The notes under the pieces are model-generated. The model searched no databases and was not told where the DNA came from. It was given only the letters and a program-made list of their open reading frames with translations. Below are positions 1 through 7,143 of a stretch of DNA of 11,431 bases, one piece after another. The translations under genes were made by a program, and so were the position numbers. Source of the stretch: B8-G4 sp033720735 (lineage in GTDB: Bacteria; Bacteroidota; Bacteroidia; Chitinophagales; Saprospiraceae); the NCBI GenBank assembly GCA_033720735.1, contig JAWWBX010000119.1:1-11431 (forward strand), given 5' to 3'. Numbering within the stretch: the first letter of the stretch is position 1; each line of letters begins with the position of its first letter.

Positions 1-453
1 AACCAGCTCTATGTGACCGGCGGCAGCGGCGGTGGCGTGCTGACCAGCTGGATCGTGGGTCATACCAACCGCTTCCGCGCGGCTGTTGTCGCCAAGCCGG
101 TGATCAACTGGTACAGCTTCGTCTTGAATGCCGACAACCCGGGGTTCTTTTACAAATACTGGTTTCCCGGGCCGCCGTGGGAGCACATGGAACACTACAT
201 GAAGCGGTCACCGATCTCCTACGTCGGCAACGTCACCACCCCGACCATGCTGCTGACCGGCGAGGAGGACTGGCGGACACCGATGAGCGAGACCGAGCAG
301 TTTTACGCCGGCCTCAAGCTCAACAATGTCGATGCGGCCATGGTGCGCATCCCTGGTGCCAGCCACGGCATTGCCAACAAGCCGAGCCAGCTGATCGCCA
401 AGGTGCAGTATATCACTGGTTGGTTTGAAAAGTACAGGAAGGCGGGGAGTTGA
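1..453 (+). CDS. S9-family serine peptidase, C-terminal 150 residues (5' partial)
   Basis: This is the catalytic end of an alpha/beta-hydrolase peptidase of the prolyl oligopeptidase family (S9; dipeptidyl aminopeptidase/acylaminoacyl peptidase type). Such enzymes cleave short peptides or release N-terminal residues. The reading frame is open from base 1, so the start and the N-terminal beta-propeller lie outside the window. All three catalytic residues are visible: the nucleophile elbow GGSGGG with Ser at visible residue 9, Asp90 in GEEDWRTP, and His122 in GASHG. The Asp and His contexts are typical of acylaminoacyl-peptidase-like members. The third glycine replaces the Tyr usually seen in GGSYGG. 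The protein ends WFEKYRKAGS. A second copy of exactly this ending lies 80 bp downstream (497-535), which suggests a former tandem paralogue. Cell location cannot be judged without the N-terminus. The family call is secure; the substrate is unknown. Confidence 0.93.
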   Translation, partial: NQLYVTGGSGGGVLTSWIVGHTNRFRAAVVAKPVINWYSFVLNADNPGFFYKYWFPGPPWEHMEHYMKRSPISYVGNVTTPTMLLTGEEDWRTPMSETEQFYAGLKLNNVDAAMVRIPGASHGIANKPSQLIAKVQYITGWFEKYRKAGS

Positions 454-496
454 GGATGACCTCATATGAATCCCTGGCTCCCTTTAGGGTCGGGGC

Positions 497-535
497 ACCG
501 GGTGGTTTGAGAAGTATCGAAAAGCCGGGAGTTGA
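497..535 (+). pseudogene. Remnant of a second S9 peptidase gene (last 12 codons plus stop)
   Basis: In the frame starting at 497 the sequence reads T-G-W-F-E-K-Y-R-K-A-G-S-stop, identical in protein to the end of the peptidase gene that stops at 453. At DNA level 7 of the 12 codons differ (for example act/acc, gaa/gag, tac/tat, agg/cga, gcg/gcc) and every difference is silent. This pattern is expected from a real paralogous gene that diverged under selection and was later deleted except for its tail, not from a recent local duplication. Upstream in this frame there are stops at 467-469 and 485-487, so nothing more is coded. The remnant follows a short GC-rich palindrome, CCCTTTAGGG, at 480-489, which could mark the deletion junction (inference). 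Confidence 0.8.
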
Positions 536-544
536 GGACTTAAA

Positions 545-579
545 GTCCAAATGACAAATATCAAATACCAAAGTCCAAA
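545..579 (+). repeat. AT-rich dispersed repeat, copy 1
   Basis: An A-rich stretch bounded by two direct GTCCAAA words (545-551 and 573-579) with ATGACAAATATCAAATACC between them. A related sequence in the opposite orientation lies at 769-829. It is non-coding in all frames that matter and differs sharply in composition from the GC-rich genes around it. It looks like a copy of a dispersed short palindromic element. No transposase is nearby. Confidence 0.6.
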
Positions 580-768
580 GGAAGCGTGTAGCCTGCTTCG
601 AAATGGATATGCCGTCAGTTTGTGCCATGTACCCCCGTGCGGCCCATTCTGTACCAAAACCAACGTTAGTTTAGCACACTTCACTCCGGCATCTACTTCC
701 TGACCATAGACACTTCTTCAGGAAGGTTGGTGCATCGGTTTATCAAAATCTAGTTTTGTGACACGATC
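580..768. other. Gene-free spacer with no recognisable content
   Basis: This 189-bp stretch lies between the two inverted AT-rich repeats, upstream of the amylase gene. I see no supported reading frame, RNA gene, strong hairpin or promoter-like element in it. The minus-strand frames that cross it have no homology I recognise and no start context. Confidence 0.5.
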
Positions 769-829
769 GTCCAAATGACGGATATCCTCCCCTTTGATAT
801 TTGTTATTTGAGATTTGACCTTTGGACTT
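769..829 (-). repeat. AT-rich dispersed repeat, copy 2 (inverted)
   Basis: Read on the minus strand this resembles copy 1 at 545-579: GTCCAAA followed by runs of TCAAAT, ACAAATATCAAA. The copy has its own inverted ends, GTCCAAA at 769-775 and TTTGGAC at 821-827, so it could fold as a long imperfect hairpin. Its right edge abuts the promoter element of the amylase gene (832-839). One of its TTTG words (807-810) lies 21 bases upstream of that element and could serve as the -33 element (inference). Confidence 0.6.
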
Positions 830-831
830 CT

Positions 832-839
832 CATCTTTG
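832..839 (+). promoter_or_regulatory. Probable -7 promoter element for the amylase gene
   Basis: The sequence CATCTTTG matches five of the six fixed positions of the Bacteroidota -7 consensus TAnnTTTG (the first T is C). It is followed by five bases (taccc) and then the ATG at 845. The mfd gene at the other end of the window has the same layout, TATCTTTG, five bases (cgccc), start codon. Transcription starting about 6-7 bases after the element would give an mRNA with no or almost no leader. A TTTG at 807-810 is a possible -33 partner with a 21-base spacer. Confidence 0.55.
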
Positions 840-844
840 TACCC

Positions 845-2200
845 ATGCGCAATGTCCAGCTGATCGCCGTCTTCATCATCGGCCTTCTTTTCCTCTCCTG
901 CGGTACCGACCCCGTCACCCCACCCGGCAACGACTCCAGATACGAGCAATACGGCACACCGATAGCTTCCATCCCACTCATCGAGAACATCGTCATGTAC
1001 GAGGTCAACATCCGCGCCTTCCCCAACGGCAACCTGCAGGGAGTGACCGAGCGGATCGACGAGATCGCAGCCCTGGGTGTCAACGTCATCTGGCTGATGC
1101 CCATTCATCCGATCGGGCAGATCAACTCGGTCAACTCGCCGTACTCCGTGCAGGACTACAAGAAGGTCGGTTCCGAGTACGGCACACTGGATGACCTGCG
1201 TGCGCTGACCGACGCCGCCCACGCCCGCGACATAATCGTGATTCTGGACTGGGTCGCCAATCACACGGCCTGGGACCATCCGTGGATCAGCAACGCCGAC
1301 TGGTACACACAGGACGGCAACGGCAACATCATCCATCCGCCGGGGACCAACTGGCAGGATGTTGCTGACCTCGATTTCGGTCATCCGGAGATGCGCCTCG
1401 CCATGATCGATGCGATGACGTACTGGGTGTACGAAGCTAATGTCGACGGGTTCCGTTGCGACGCGGCCGATTTCGTGCCGTTCGATTTCTGGGAGCAGGC
1501 GCTGGATTCGCTCACCGATCTTCCCGGACGGAATCTGCTGTTCCTGGCAGAGGGTGCGCGGGGCGATCATTTTGATGCGGGATTTCATCTCGACTTCGGG
1601 TGGGACTGGTACGGGCGCGTCAAGGGCGTCTTCTCGGGCCAGCCGGCGACCGGCCTCTTCACGACGCACCAGTCGGAATACAGCCAGATCCCGGCCGGTC
1701 GCCACAAGCTCCGGTTTACCACCAATCACGACGAGTCGGCCTGGGATGCCACGCCCATGACCCTGTTCAACGGTGCTGACGGTGCACTCGCCGCATCGGT
1801 GATCACCACCTTCATGGGCGGCGTGCCGCTCATTTATGGCAGCCAGGAGGTGGGACGCACAGCCAACCTGCCTTTCTTCTCCAACGATCCCATCGATTGG
1901 AATGCTCATCCTGACCTGCGGCTGGCCTACGAAGAACTCATGGATGTCTACACCTCATCGATCGTCGCGCGGCGCGGTACGGTCACAGACCATTCGACTG
2001 AGGATGTCGCGTGTTTCAGCAGAAGCTACCTGGCAGAAGAAATGCTCGTCATCGTCAACGTGCGTGGGCAATCGCGACAGTTTGCGGTGCCGGCGCAGCT
2101 GCAGGGTGGTGGCTGGAAAAATGCCTTCACCGATATGCCGGTGGCAGTGGATGCCCAGATCGCGTTGGATGGATACGGGTTTCTGATCCTCGTGCGGTAG
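845..2200 (+). CDS. GH13 alpha-amylase-family glycoside hydrolase, lipoprotein
   Basis: Secreted, membrane-anchored enzyme predicted to hydrolyse or rearrange alpha-glucans by the retaining GH13 mechanism. The 451-residue product starts with MRN, a hydrophobic stretch and the lipobox LFLSC with Cys19, so it should be lipidated. The TIM-barrel signatures are all present in order: region I DWVANH (135-140), the region V-like VADLDFGHPEM (about 173-183), region II GFRCDAAD with nucleophile Asp206, region III FLAEG with acid/base Glu236, and region IV FTTNHDE with Asp296. The C-terminal 60 residues look like the usual beta-sandwich domain. At about 450 residues it is compact for the family. The ATG at 845 is preferred over an in-frame TTG at 815 because it gives a proper signal peptide and sits 5 bp after a promoter-like element. 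Substrate specificity (starch, maltodextrin, cyclodextrin) cannot be read from the sequence. It lies convergent with the Asp-box gene. Confidence 0.95.
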   Translation: MRNVQLIAVFIIGLLFLSCGTDPVTPPGNDSRYEQYGTPIASIPLIENIVMYEVNIRAFPNGNLQGVTERIDEIAALGVNVIWLMPIHPIGQINSVNSPYSVQDYKKVGSEYGTLDDLRALTDAAHARDIIVILDWVANHTAWDHPWISNADWYTQDGNGNIIHPPGTNWQDVADLDFGHPEMRLAMIDAMTYWVYEANVDGFRCDAADFVPFDFWEQALDSLTDLPGRNLLFLAEGARGDHFDAGFHLDFGWDWYGRVKGVFSGQPATGLFTTHQSEYSQIPAGRHKLRFTTNHDESAWDATPMTLFNGADGALAASVITTFMGGVPLIYGSQEVGRTANLPFFSNDPIDWNAHPDLRLAYEELMDVYTSSIVARRGTVTDHSTEDVACFSRSYLAEEMLVIVNVRGQSRQFAVPAQLQGGGWKNAFTDMPVAVDAQIALDGYGFLILVR

Positions 2201-2210
2201 TGCAGGGTCG

Positions 2211-2230
2211 GAAACCGTTGAAACGGTTTC
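2211..2230. repeat. TGAA-loop hairpin repeat, type 1
   Basis: The sequence GAAACCGTTGAAACGGTTTC is a perfect palindrome with an 8-bp stem and the loop TGAA at 2219-2222. It begins 11 bases after the amylase stop codon. There is no T-run after it, so it does not look like a classical intrinsic terminator, but it could help to end or protect the amylase transcript. It shares its loop with the two hairpins that follow. Confidence 0.75.
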
Positions 2231-2250
2231 ATATTGATCACGGGTATGTA

Positions 2251-2274
2251 GACCCACGGCTGAAGCCGTGGGCT
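2251..2274. repeat. TGAA-loop hairpin repeat, type 2, copy 1
   Basis: The core CCCACGGCTGAAGCCGTGGG (2253-2272) is a perfect hairpin with an 8-bp stem and a TGAA loop. The whole 24-bp unit is repeated exactly in the opposite orientation at 2303-2326, so the pair can fold either as two small hairpins or as one large one. The arrangement resembles REP doublets (BIME-like). No REP-associated transposase is in the window. Confidence 0.8.
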
Positions 2275-2302
2275 GGTTTGTGATTGGCACTACCACCGAA
2301 TG

Positions 2303-2326
2303 AGCCCACGGCTTCAGCCGTGGGTC
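2303..2326. repeat. TGAA-loop hairpin repeat, type 2, copy 2 (inverted)
   Basis: A perfect reverse complement of the unit at 2251-2274, separated from it by 28 bases. Its core hairpin at 2305-2324 has loop TTCA on this strand (TGAA on the other). It lies 33 bases beyond the end of the minus-strand Asp-box gene, so the doublet sits between two convergent genes, where a two-way terminator or mRNA 3'-end stabiliser would be placed. That function is inferred. Confidence 0.8.
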
Positions 2327-2359
2327 CTCGACCAGAATTGCTCAGGAGATGACCAATGA

Positions 2360-5300
2360 TCAGGGCCTGACCTTTTTCTTCTTTGCACTGAGGGGAACCA
2401 CAAACTCAATCCCGCTCTCCCGGATCATCCGGTTGATTCCTGGCAAGTGCTCCTGCCAGACCGACTCCAGTTTCGCCAGTTCGGCATCGATCTGGGCACT
2501 CACCTCCTCTTTGAACGCCACCCCCTGGTCGGTGGGACGGAAATCGCCGGCTGACTCATGGGTGGCCAGGTAGGCCAGGTGATTGTTGAGCTTGATGCCA
2601 AAATTGAGCGGGTCCTGGCGTGCTTCGTTGCGCGTCTCGTGAATGGTTGTTTCGATCTCCCGCATGGCGGCACGCAACGCCTCACAGGCCTCGACAATGC
2701 CTTCCGCACCTGGCTGATCCTTGAGTTTCTTTTGCAGATAATCCAGGTCCTCGTACATGGCGCGGATATCGATCACCGCCTGATGCGCCTCAGACAGCTT
2801 GTCCCGGACCTCGATCAGGAATTCGAACTGTGCCTGCAGGTCGGCATCCGTGCTCTTGATCCGCGGGTCTTTGAGGATCACAAATGAATGCTCCATCGTG
2901 TCCTGTCCGACGATCATGCGTGCCCGGTACTCCCCGGGAGGCGCGACCGGCCCGCGTGTGTTGGCTGAATACAGGACCAGCCCCTCAAACGATACCGCAT
3001 CAGGATAGCGCATGTTCCAGACAAAGCGGTTGAGGCCGGCCTCATTTTGCAGGCCGTTGCGCCGGTCACCGGTTTTAAAGGATTTGATCAGATCGCCGTC
3101 GTCTTCCAGCAGCTGCAACTCGCCGGCCATGTCTTCTTGTGACAGGTAGTAGTGGATCATCACCCCGTTGGGATGGTTCTCGCCATTGAGCAGACTGTTG
3201 CCGCCACCCCACCCGCTGGTTCGGATGCGGTACGTGGGCATGGGCTCGAACAGGTGCCATTCGCCTGCCGCCAGCTTACCACTCCACTGATGCAGCGGGG
3301 TGAGGTCGTCGATGATCCAGAAGCTCCGTCCCTGGGTCGCAACCACCAGGTTGTCGTTCTTGACCTGCAGATCTGTGATCGGGGTCATCGGCAGGTTGAG
3401 CTGAAAGGACTCCCAGCTGGCACCATCGTCAAAGGAGATGTACATGCCATACTCGGTGCCGGCATAGAGCAGTCCCTCGCGCTTGGGGTCGGCACGCACC
3501 ACCCGGGTAAAGTGCAAGGGGTCGATCCCCCTGGTGATCTGCGTCCATGTCTTGCCATAATCGGTCGTCTTGTAGAGATAGGGCTGGTAGTCGCCGCTCT
3601 TGTACATCGTCCCGGCCAGGTAGGCACCGCCGGGTTTCGAGGGATGCGGATCAATGCTGTTCCACATGATCCATTTGGGAGCTTGTTTCGGTGTCACCTC
3701 TTGCCACGTCTGACAGTTGTCCCGTGTCAGATGGATCATGCCATCGTCTGAGCCCGTCCACCAGACGCCGGCCTCGTGCGGGCTTTCCATGACCGTGAAT
3801 AGATTGGCGTAGTACTCGACCCCGGTGTTGTCCTGGGTGATCGGGCCGCCGGATGATTTCTGCGTTGCCGGATCATTCCGCGTCAGGTCCGGGCTGATGG
3901 TCTGCCAGGTCTGTCCCTCGTTAGTTGTGACGTGCACGTGGTTGGAAAACGCGTACAGCTTCTCCGGCTCGTGTTTTGAGAACGCCACCGGAAAGTTCCA
4001 GTTGAAACGGTACTTCATCACCTCGACCCCGGAGCCGGCGGGATTGAGCGGCCAGACGTTGATCGACCGCCGTTGCCCGGTGCTGTGGTCGTAGCGGTAG
4101 AGGTAGCCCTTGTAGTTCCCACCGTAAACGATATCCGGGTTGTTTGGATCAATGGCGTGGTAGGCACTCTCGCCGCCGGCGGTCACCTCCCAGTCATCTT
4201 CTGTGATCGCATTGCCACTGCTCCGATGGGCAATCCGGATCGATGAGTTGTCCTGCTGGGCACCGTAGATCCGATACGGAAACACGTCGTCGGTCGTCAC
4301 GCGATAGAACTGGGCGGTCGGCTGGTTGTGGTAGGTGGTCCAGTTCTCCCCGCCATCGTTCGAGATCTGGGCGCCACCGTCATCGGCGATGATCATGCGC
4401 TGGTTGTTGGCGGGATCAATCCACAGGTCGTGGTGGTCGCCGTGCGGGGCTCGTTTCAGTTCCCAATTCTCACCGCCGTCGGTCGACTCTGCGTAGGAGA
4501 CATTCATTACAAAGACCTTGTCTTCGTCCTGCGTGTCGGCGATGATGCGGGTATAGTACCATGCCCGGCTCCGGAGCGCGCGGTTGCGGCTGGTACGGCG
4601 CCAGGTCTTGCCGCCATCGTCAGAACGGAAGCAACCGCCTTCTTCGGCTTCGATCAACGCGTAGACCCGGTCGGGATTGACGGGTGACACCGACACCCCG
4701 ATGATACCACGCGGTGCGCCGGGCATGCCCGGCCGCTCGGTCAGCTTTGTCCAGGTCTTGCCAGAGTCCGTGCTTTTCCACAGATCTGATCCCGGCCCAC
4801 CACTTGAGAAGTCATAGGGCGTGCGACGCACATTCCAGGTGCTCGCGTAGACCACACGCGGATTGCCCGGCTCAAGGACCAGGTCGACGGCTCCGGCATC
4901 TTCATTTACAAACAGGATCTGCTCCCAGGTCTCCCCACCGTCGATGGACTTGTACACCCCACGCCCTTTGGTCGGCTTCCACAGGTTGCCCATCGCAGCC
5001 ACGTAAACGATGTCGGGGTTGTCGGGATGGATGCGGATACGGCCGATGTGCCGTGTTTCTTTCAATCCGATAAACCGCCAGCTGTCCCCGGCATCCTCGG
5101 ACTTCCATACTCCGAAGCCGGACGATACATTGCCACGCACTGTTTTCTCGCCTTGTCCGACATAGATAATGTTGGGATCCGATTCCGACACGGCCACTGC
5201 CCCGATCGACCCCCCGAAGTACCCGTCCGAAATATTCTCGTAGGTCATCCCGCCGTCCTCGGTCTTCCAGACGCCACCACCGACCGCTCCGAAATAATAG

Positions 5301-5518
5301 AGATTGGGTTTGCCCGGCACCCCAGTCACCGTGCAGGAACGTCCGCCGCGGAACGGGCCCACCAGGCGGTATTCCATGCCCGCGTACCATTTGCCGGGGC
5401 CCTCCGGATCCACGTCCGCCGGCTGGGCAGTAAGGGATGGCACATCGCAACAGAGGATAAGGAGTGCAAGAAGGGCGTAGATACACGCAGGAATGGGGTT
5501 GATGGAAAGCTTTCTCAT
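2360..5518 (-). CDS. Large exported Asp-box beta-propeller protein (VPS10/sortilin-like, BNR repeats)
   Basis: A 1052-residue protein of the large bacterial group often labelled 'glycosyl hydrolase' or VPS10 domain-containing. True hydrolase activity is unproven for the group. It starts with a signal peptide (about residues 1-31, cleavage probably after SLTA). At least eleven Asp-box motifs (S/T-x-D-x-G-x-T/S-W) are visible near residues 86, 140, 191, 249, 299, 345, 386, 532, 598, 651 and 695, consistent with one very large or two tandem beta-propellers. Residues about 755-885 resemble an Ig-like beta domain (GLNRFVWNMRYPD, GPVAPPGEYRA). Residues about 891-1040 are largely helical and charged, followed by a basic KKKK tail. 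No type IX secretion C-terminal domain is evident. The ATG at 5518 is chosen because it opens the signal peptide; in-frame starts at 5560 and 5647 would place 14-43 hydrophilic residues ahead of it. A double Cys (23-24) ends the hydrophobic stretch but does not make a good lipobox. Confidence 0.9.
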   Translation of the reverse strand: MRKLSINPIPACIYALLALLILCCDVPSLTAQPADVDPEGPGKWYAGMEYRLVGPFRGGRSCTVTGVPGKPNLYYFGAVGGGVWKTEDGGMTYENISDGYFGGSIGAVAVSESDPNIIYVGQGEKTVRGNVSSGFGVWKSEDAGDSWRFIGLKETRHIGRIRIHPDNPDIVYVAAMGNLWKPTKGRGVYKSIDGGETWEQILFVNEDAGAVDLVLEPGNPRVVYASTWNVRRTPYDFSSGGPGSDLWKSTDSGKTWTKLTERPGMPGAPRGIIGVSVSPVNPDRVYALIEAEEGGCFRSDDGGKTWRRTSRNRALRSRAWYYTRIIADTQDEDKVFVMNVSYAESTDGGENWELKRAPHGDHHDLWIDPANNQRMIIADDGGAQISNDGGENWTTYHNQPTAQFYRVTTDDVFPYRIYGAQQDNSSIRIAHRSSGNAITEDDWEVTAGGESAYHAIDPNNPDIVYGGNYKGYLYRYDHSTGQRRSINVWPLNPAGSGVEVMKYRFNWNFPVAFSKHEPEKLYAFSNHVHVTTNEGQTWQTISPDLTRNDPATQKSSGGPITQDNTGVEYYANLFTVMESPHEAGVWWTGSDDGMIHLTRDNCQTWQEVTPKQAPKWIMWNSIDPHPSKPGGAYLAGTMYKSGDYQPYLYKTTDYGKTWTQITRGIDPLHFTRVVRADPKREGLLYAGTEYGMYISFDDGASWESFQLNLPMTPITDLQVKNDNLVVATQGRSFWIIDDLTPLHQWSGKLAAGEWHLFEPMPTYRIRTSGWGGGNSLLNGENHPNGVMIHYYLSQEDMAGELQLLEDDGDLIKSFKTGDRRNGLQNEAGLNRFVWNMRYPDAVSFEGLVLYSANTRGPVAPPGEYRARMIVGQDTMEHSFVILKDPRIKSTDADLQAQFEFLIEVRDKLSEAHQAVIDIRAMYEDLDYLQKKLKDQPGAEGIVEACEALRAAMREIETTIHETRNEARQDPLNFGIKLNNHLAYLATHESAGDFRPTDQGVAFKEEVSAQIDAELAKLESVWQEHLPGINRMIRESGIEFVVPLSAKKKKVRP

Positions 5519-5680
5519 GGCTGGCTGACAGTTTGCAATCAAGATAGAGAATTGCCGCATGAGTCCGTGCCAACGATGGGCACGCAACACGACCAATAAG
5601 CCGGGATCAACCATCCGTGAATCGGGACTGGTATGGACGATATCCAACTGATAGATTTATCGCGAACAAATCAAATACCT
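5519..5680. promoter_or_regulatory. Divergent promoter region between the Asp-box and small lipoprotein genes
   Basis: This 162-bp gap separates two divergent start codons and must hold both promoters. On the plus strand TAGATTTA (5652-5659) matches five of six fixed positions of TAnnTTTG and lies 21 bases before the lipoprotein ATG. On the minus strand TATCTTGA (5548-5541) is a weaker match 22 bases upstream of the Asp-box start. Neither has a clear -33 TTTG, so the exact sites are uncertain. Confidence 0.35.
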
Positions 5681-6229
5681 ATGAAGTCAGTGCAAGTTTT
5701 GGCAGTAGTGTGCATCACCCTGCTTCTCGCGGCATGCAGCAAGGAAGGCACGCATGTCGACAGTTACTTCTACGCCAGCGTCAACGGGCCGTCATGGAAC
5801 GGCGAATTCCGGATCCAGGCCAGGAATATGGAGGAGTTTCCGGCACAGGCGGTGATCTCACCTTCCGGTGATCCGGCCATTCCCGATGTACTGATCATGA
5901 CCTACAACGACATGGTGGAAAACCTGAGCGTGTCGATCATCATCCCGGCCGAGAAACGTCTGACAGAGCTGACCGATGACCACGAAGTGTTCGGCATGGG
6001 CATTGTGAACGGTGTGAACACCTCCGAGACCATTGATCTGATCTCAAAAACACTTTCCATGCATGTCACCAAGCTGAATACCCGCTCCGGTGGGTTTGCC
6101 GGCCTGAACATCCCCTCGGAGGTCTTCGGCAATTTTGAAGGCGTGATGATCCACGAACGCTGGGACAACGGGGTAAGGATCGAAGAATCACATACCGTCA
6201 AAGGAGATTTCAAATTTTACCAGGAGTAG
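5681..6229 (+). CDS. Small lipoprotein of unknown function
   Basis: A 182-residue protein with a clear lipoprotein signal: MKSVQVL, a hydrophobic core, then the lipobox LAAC with Cys19 followed by Ser-Lys-Glu. The +2 Ser gives no reason to expect inner-membrane retention. The mature part is beta-rich by eye, begins YFYASVNGPSWNGEF and contains GFAGLNIPSEVFGNFEG and a C-terminal KGDFKFYQE. The YxxAxVNGxxW opening recalls small Bacteroidota lipoproteins of the DUF6252 kind, but that is a resemblance from memory, not an assignment. No enzyme motif is visible. An in-frame ATG at 5633 exists, but the ATG at 5681 starts the signal peptide directly. It is divergent from the Asp-box gene, and its stop lies only 26 bp from the stop of the convergent kinase gene with no hairpin between, so some antisense read-through is possible. 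Confidence 0.8.
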   Translation: MKSVQVLAVVCITLLLAACSKEGTHVDSYFYASVNGPSWNGEFRIQARNMEEFPAQAVISPSGDPAIPDVLIMTYNDMVENLSVSIIIPAEKRLTELTDDHEVFGMGIVNGVNTSETIDLISKTLSMHVTKLNTRSGGFAGLNIPSEVFGNFEGVMIHERWDNGVRIEESHTVKGDFKFYQE

Positions 6230-6255
6230 CCAGATGACACATCCTGCGAACATCA

Positions 6256-7143
6256 TCAGACAGGCTCGCTGATCTCCGCATACCCGGGGATCTGGCGGGC
6301 TCTGTCTATGGCATCCGGTGTCCGGGCAAAGCCAAGGAACATCCCGCCTCCTCCGGCTCCGCATAACTTGAGACAGACCTCCTGCGGATCGAGTGATCTC
6401 CAGATATCGGCCATGACATCCGGAATAAAGGCTTGCATGCGGTTCAACTGCAGCTGACTCAATGCTGCTACATGATCCCAAAACAGATCCCAGTGCCCCT
6501 CCCTGAGAAATGCAATCGCGTGATCTGCAGCTGACCGCATTGTTGACAACACGGTTTGTCTGAACTCTCTTTCCAGCGCCAGCGACATAAACAACTGCAC
6601 ATACTCCGTCGTGCTGCGCTGCCTGCCGGAATCGACCAGAAAGATGTATGGCGCCCCCGCCTCCCTGATCGGGATATCGATCGACGTGTAAAGATCCCTT
6701 TCGCGCAGTACGGGTTTGCAGAGGTAAGATACCAGCGGGTCCAGCCCAGAACTGGAGCCGTGAAAGAACGACTCCATAGCTGCCAATAGCTCACGCATGG
6801 CAGTCACGTCACCGTTTGCCACACCGCTCCGGTAGCGGCCGAAGGCAGCAGCACACAGCGCGCCGGAACTCCCCAACCCATACCCTTCCGGGATGGTGGA
6901 TTCAAAACGCAAGCCGGCTTCGACATCCTTCCTGAACCGTGCCAGATCGGCCTCTGGCCAAACCCGGCGTTCCGTCATGTCCTCCAACCAGGATGCAAGG
7001 CGCTGATCCGGATCGTTCGATTTATCCTGCACCAACCGCCCGGACCAGCGGGGCGCAGGGATCGCCAGCGCACGCCCCCCGAACAGCACGGTGTATTCGC
7101 CGAATAACAACACCTTCGCAGGGAATGATGCCGACCCGCTCAT
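6256..7143 (-). CDS. GHMP kinase, mevalonate-kinase-like
   Basis: A 295-residue cytosolic small-molecule kinase, most likely phosphorylating mevalonate in the isoprenoid precursor pathway. Visible family motifs are the N-terminal PAKVLLFGEY (Lys10, Glu16), the ATP-binding loop PEGYGLGSSG at 85-94, and the C-terminal glycine motif CGAGGGG at 261-267. Glu124 (MESFFHG) and Asp135 (SSGLD) are 11 residues apart, the spacing of the Mg-binding Glu and catalytic Asp of mevalonate kinases, with Lys10 as the matching Lys. The FHGSSSGLDPL context resembles the GHMP kinases found with mevalonate pathway genes in Bacteroidota (recollection, not a search). No other mevalonate pathway gene is in the window. 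The start codon overlaps the stop of the CYTH gene as ATGA, so it is the last gene of the operon and probably translationally coupled. Alternatives are phosphomevalonate kinase or another GHMP substrate. Confidence 0.85.
   Translation of the reverse strand: MSGSASFPAKVLLFGEYTVLFGGRALAIPAPRWSGRLVQDKSNDPDQRLASWLEDMTERRVWPEADLARFRKDVEAGLRFESTIPEGYGLGSSGALCAAAFGRYRSGVANGDVTAMRELLAAMESFFHGSSSGLDPLVSYLCKPVLRERDLYTSIDIPIREAGAPYIFLVDSGRQRSTTEYVQLFMSLALEREFRQTVLSTMRSAADHAIAFLREGHWDLFWDHVAALSQLQLNRMQAFIPDVMADIWRSLDPQEVCLKLCGAGGGGMFLGFARTPDAIDRARQIPGYAEISEPV

Noticed and set aside
743..1909. 388-codon open frame on the minus strand across the amylase gene
   Set aside because: It is antisense to a GH13 gene with complete catalytic motifs; the product has no recognisable domain and its length follows from the GC-rich codon pattern of the real gene.
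2211..2326. Possible classical intrinsic terminator
   Set aside because: The stems are strong but none is followed by a T-run on either strand; a role in ending transcripts is possible but not of the standard type.
3152..3751. 199-codon plus-strand frame inside the Asp-box gene
   Set aside because: It is antisense to several Asp-box repeats and has no supporting motif.
6230..6255. Possible terminator between the convergent lipoprotein and kinase genes
   Set aside because: The 26-bp gap contains no inverted repeat and no T-run on either strand.
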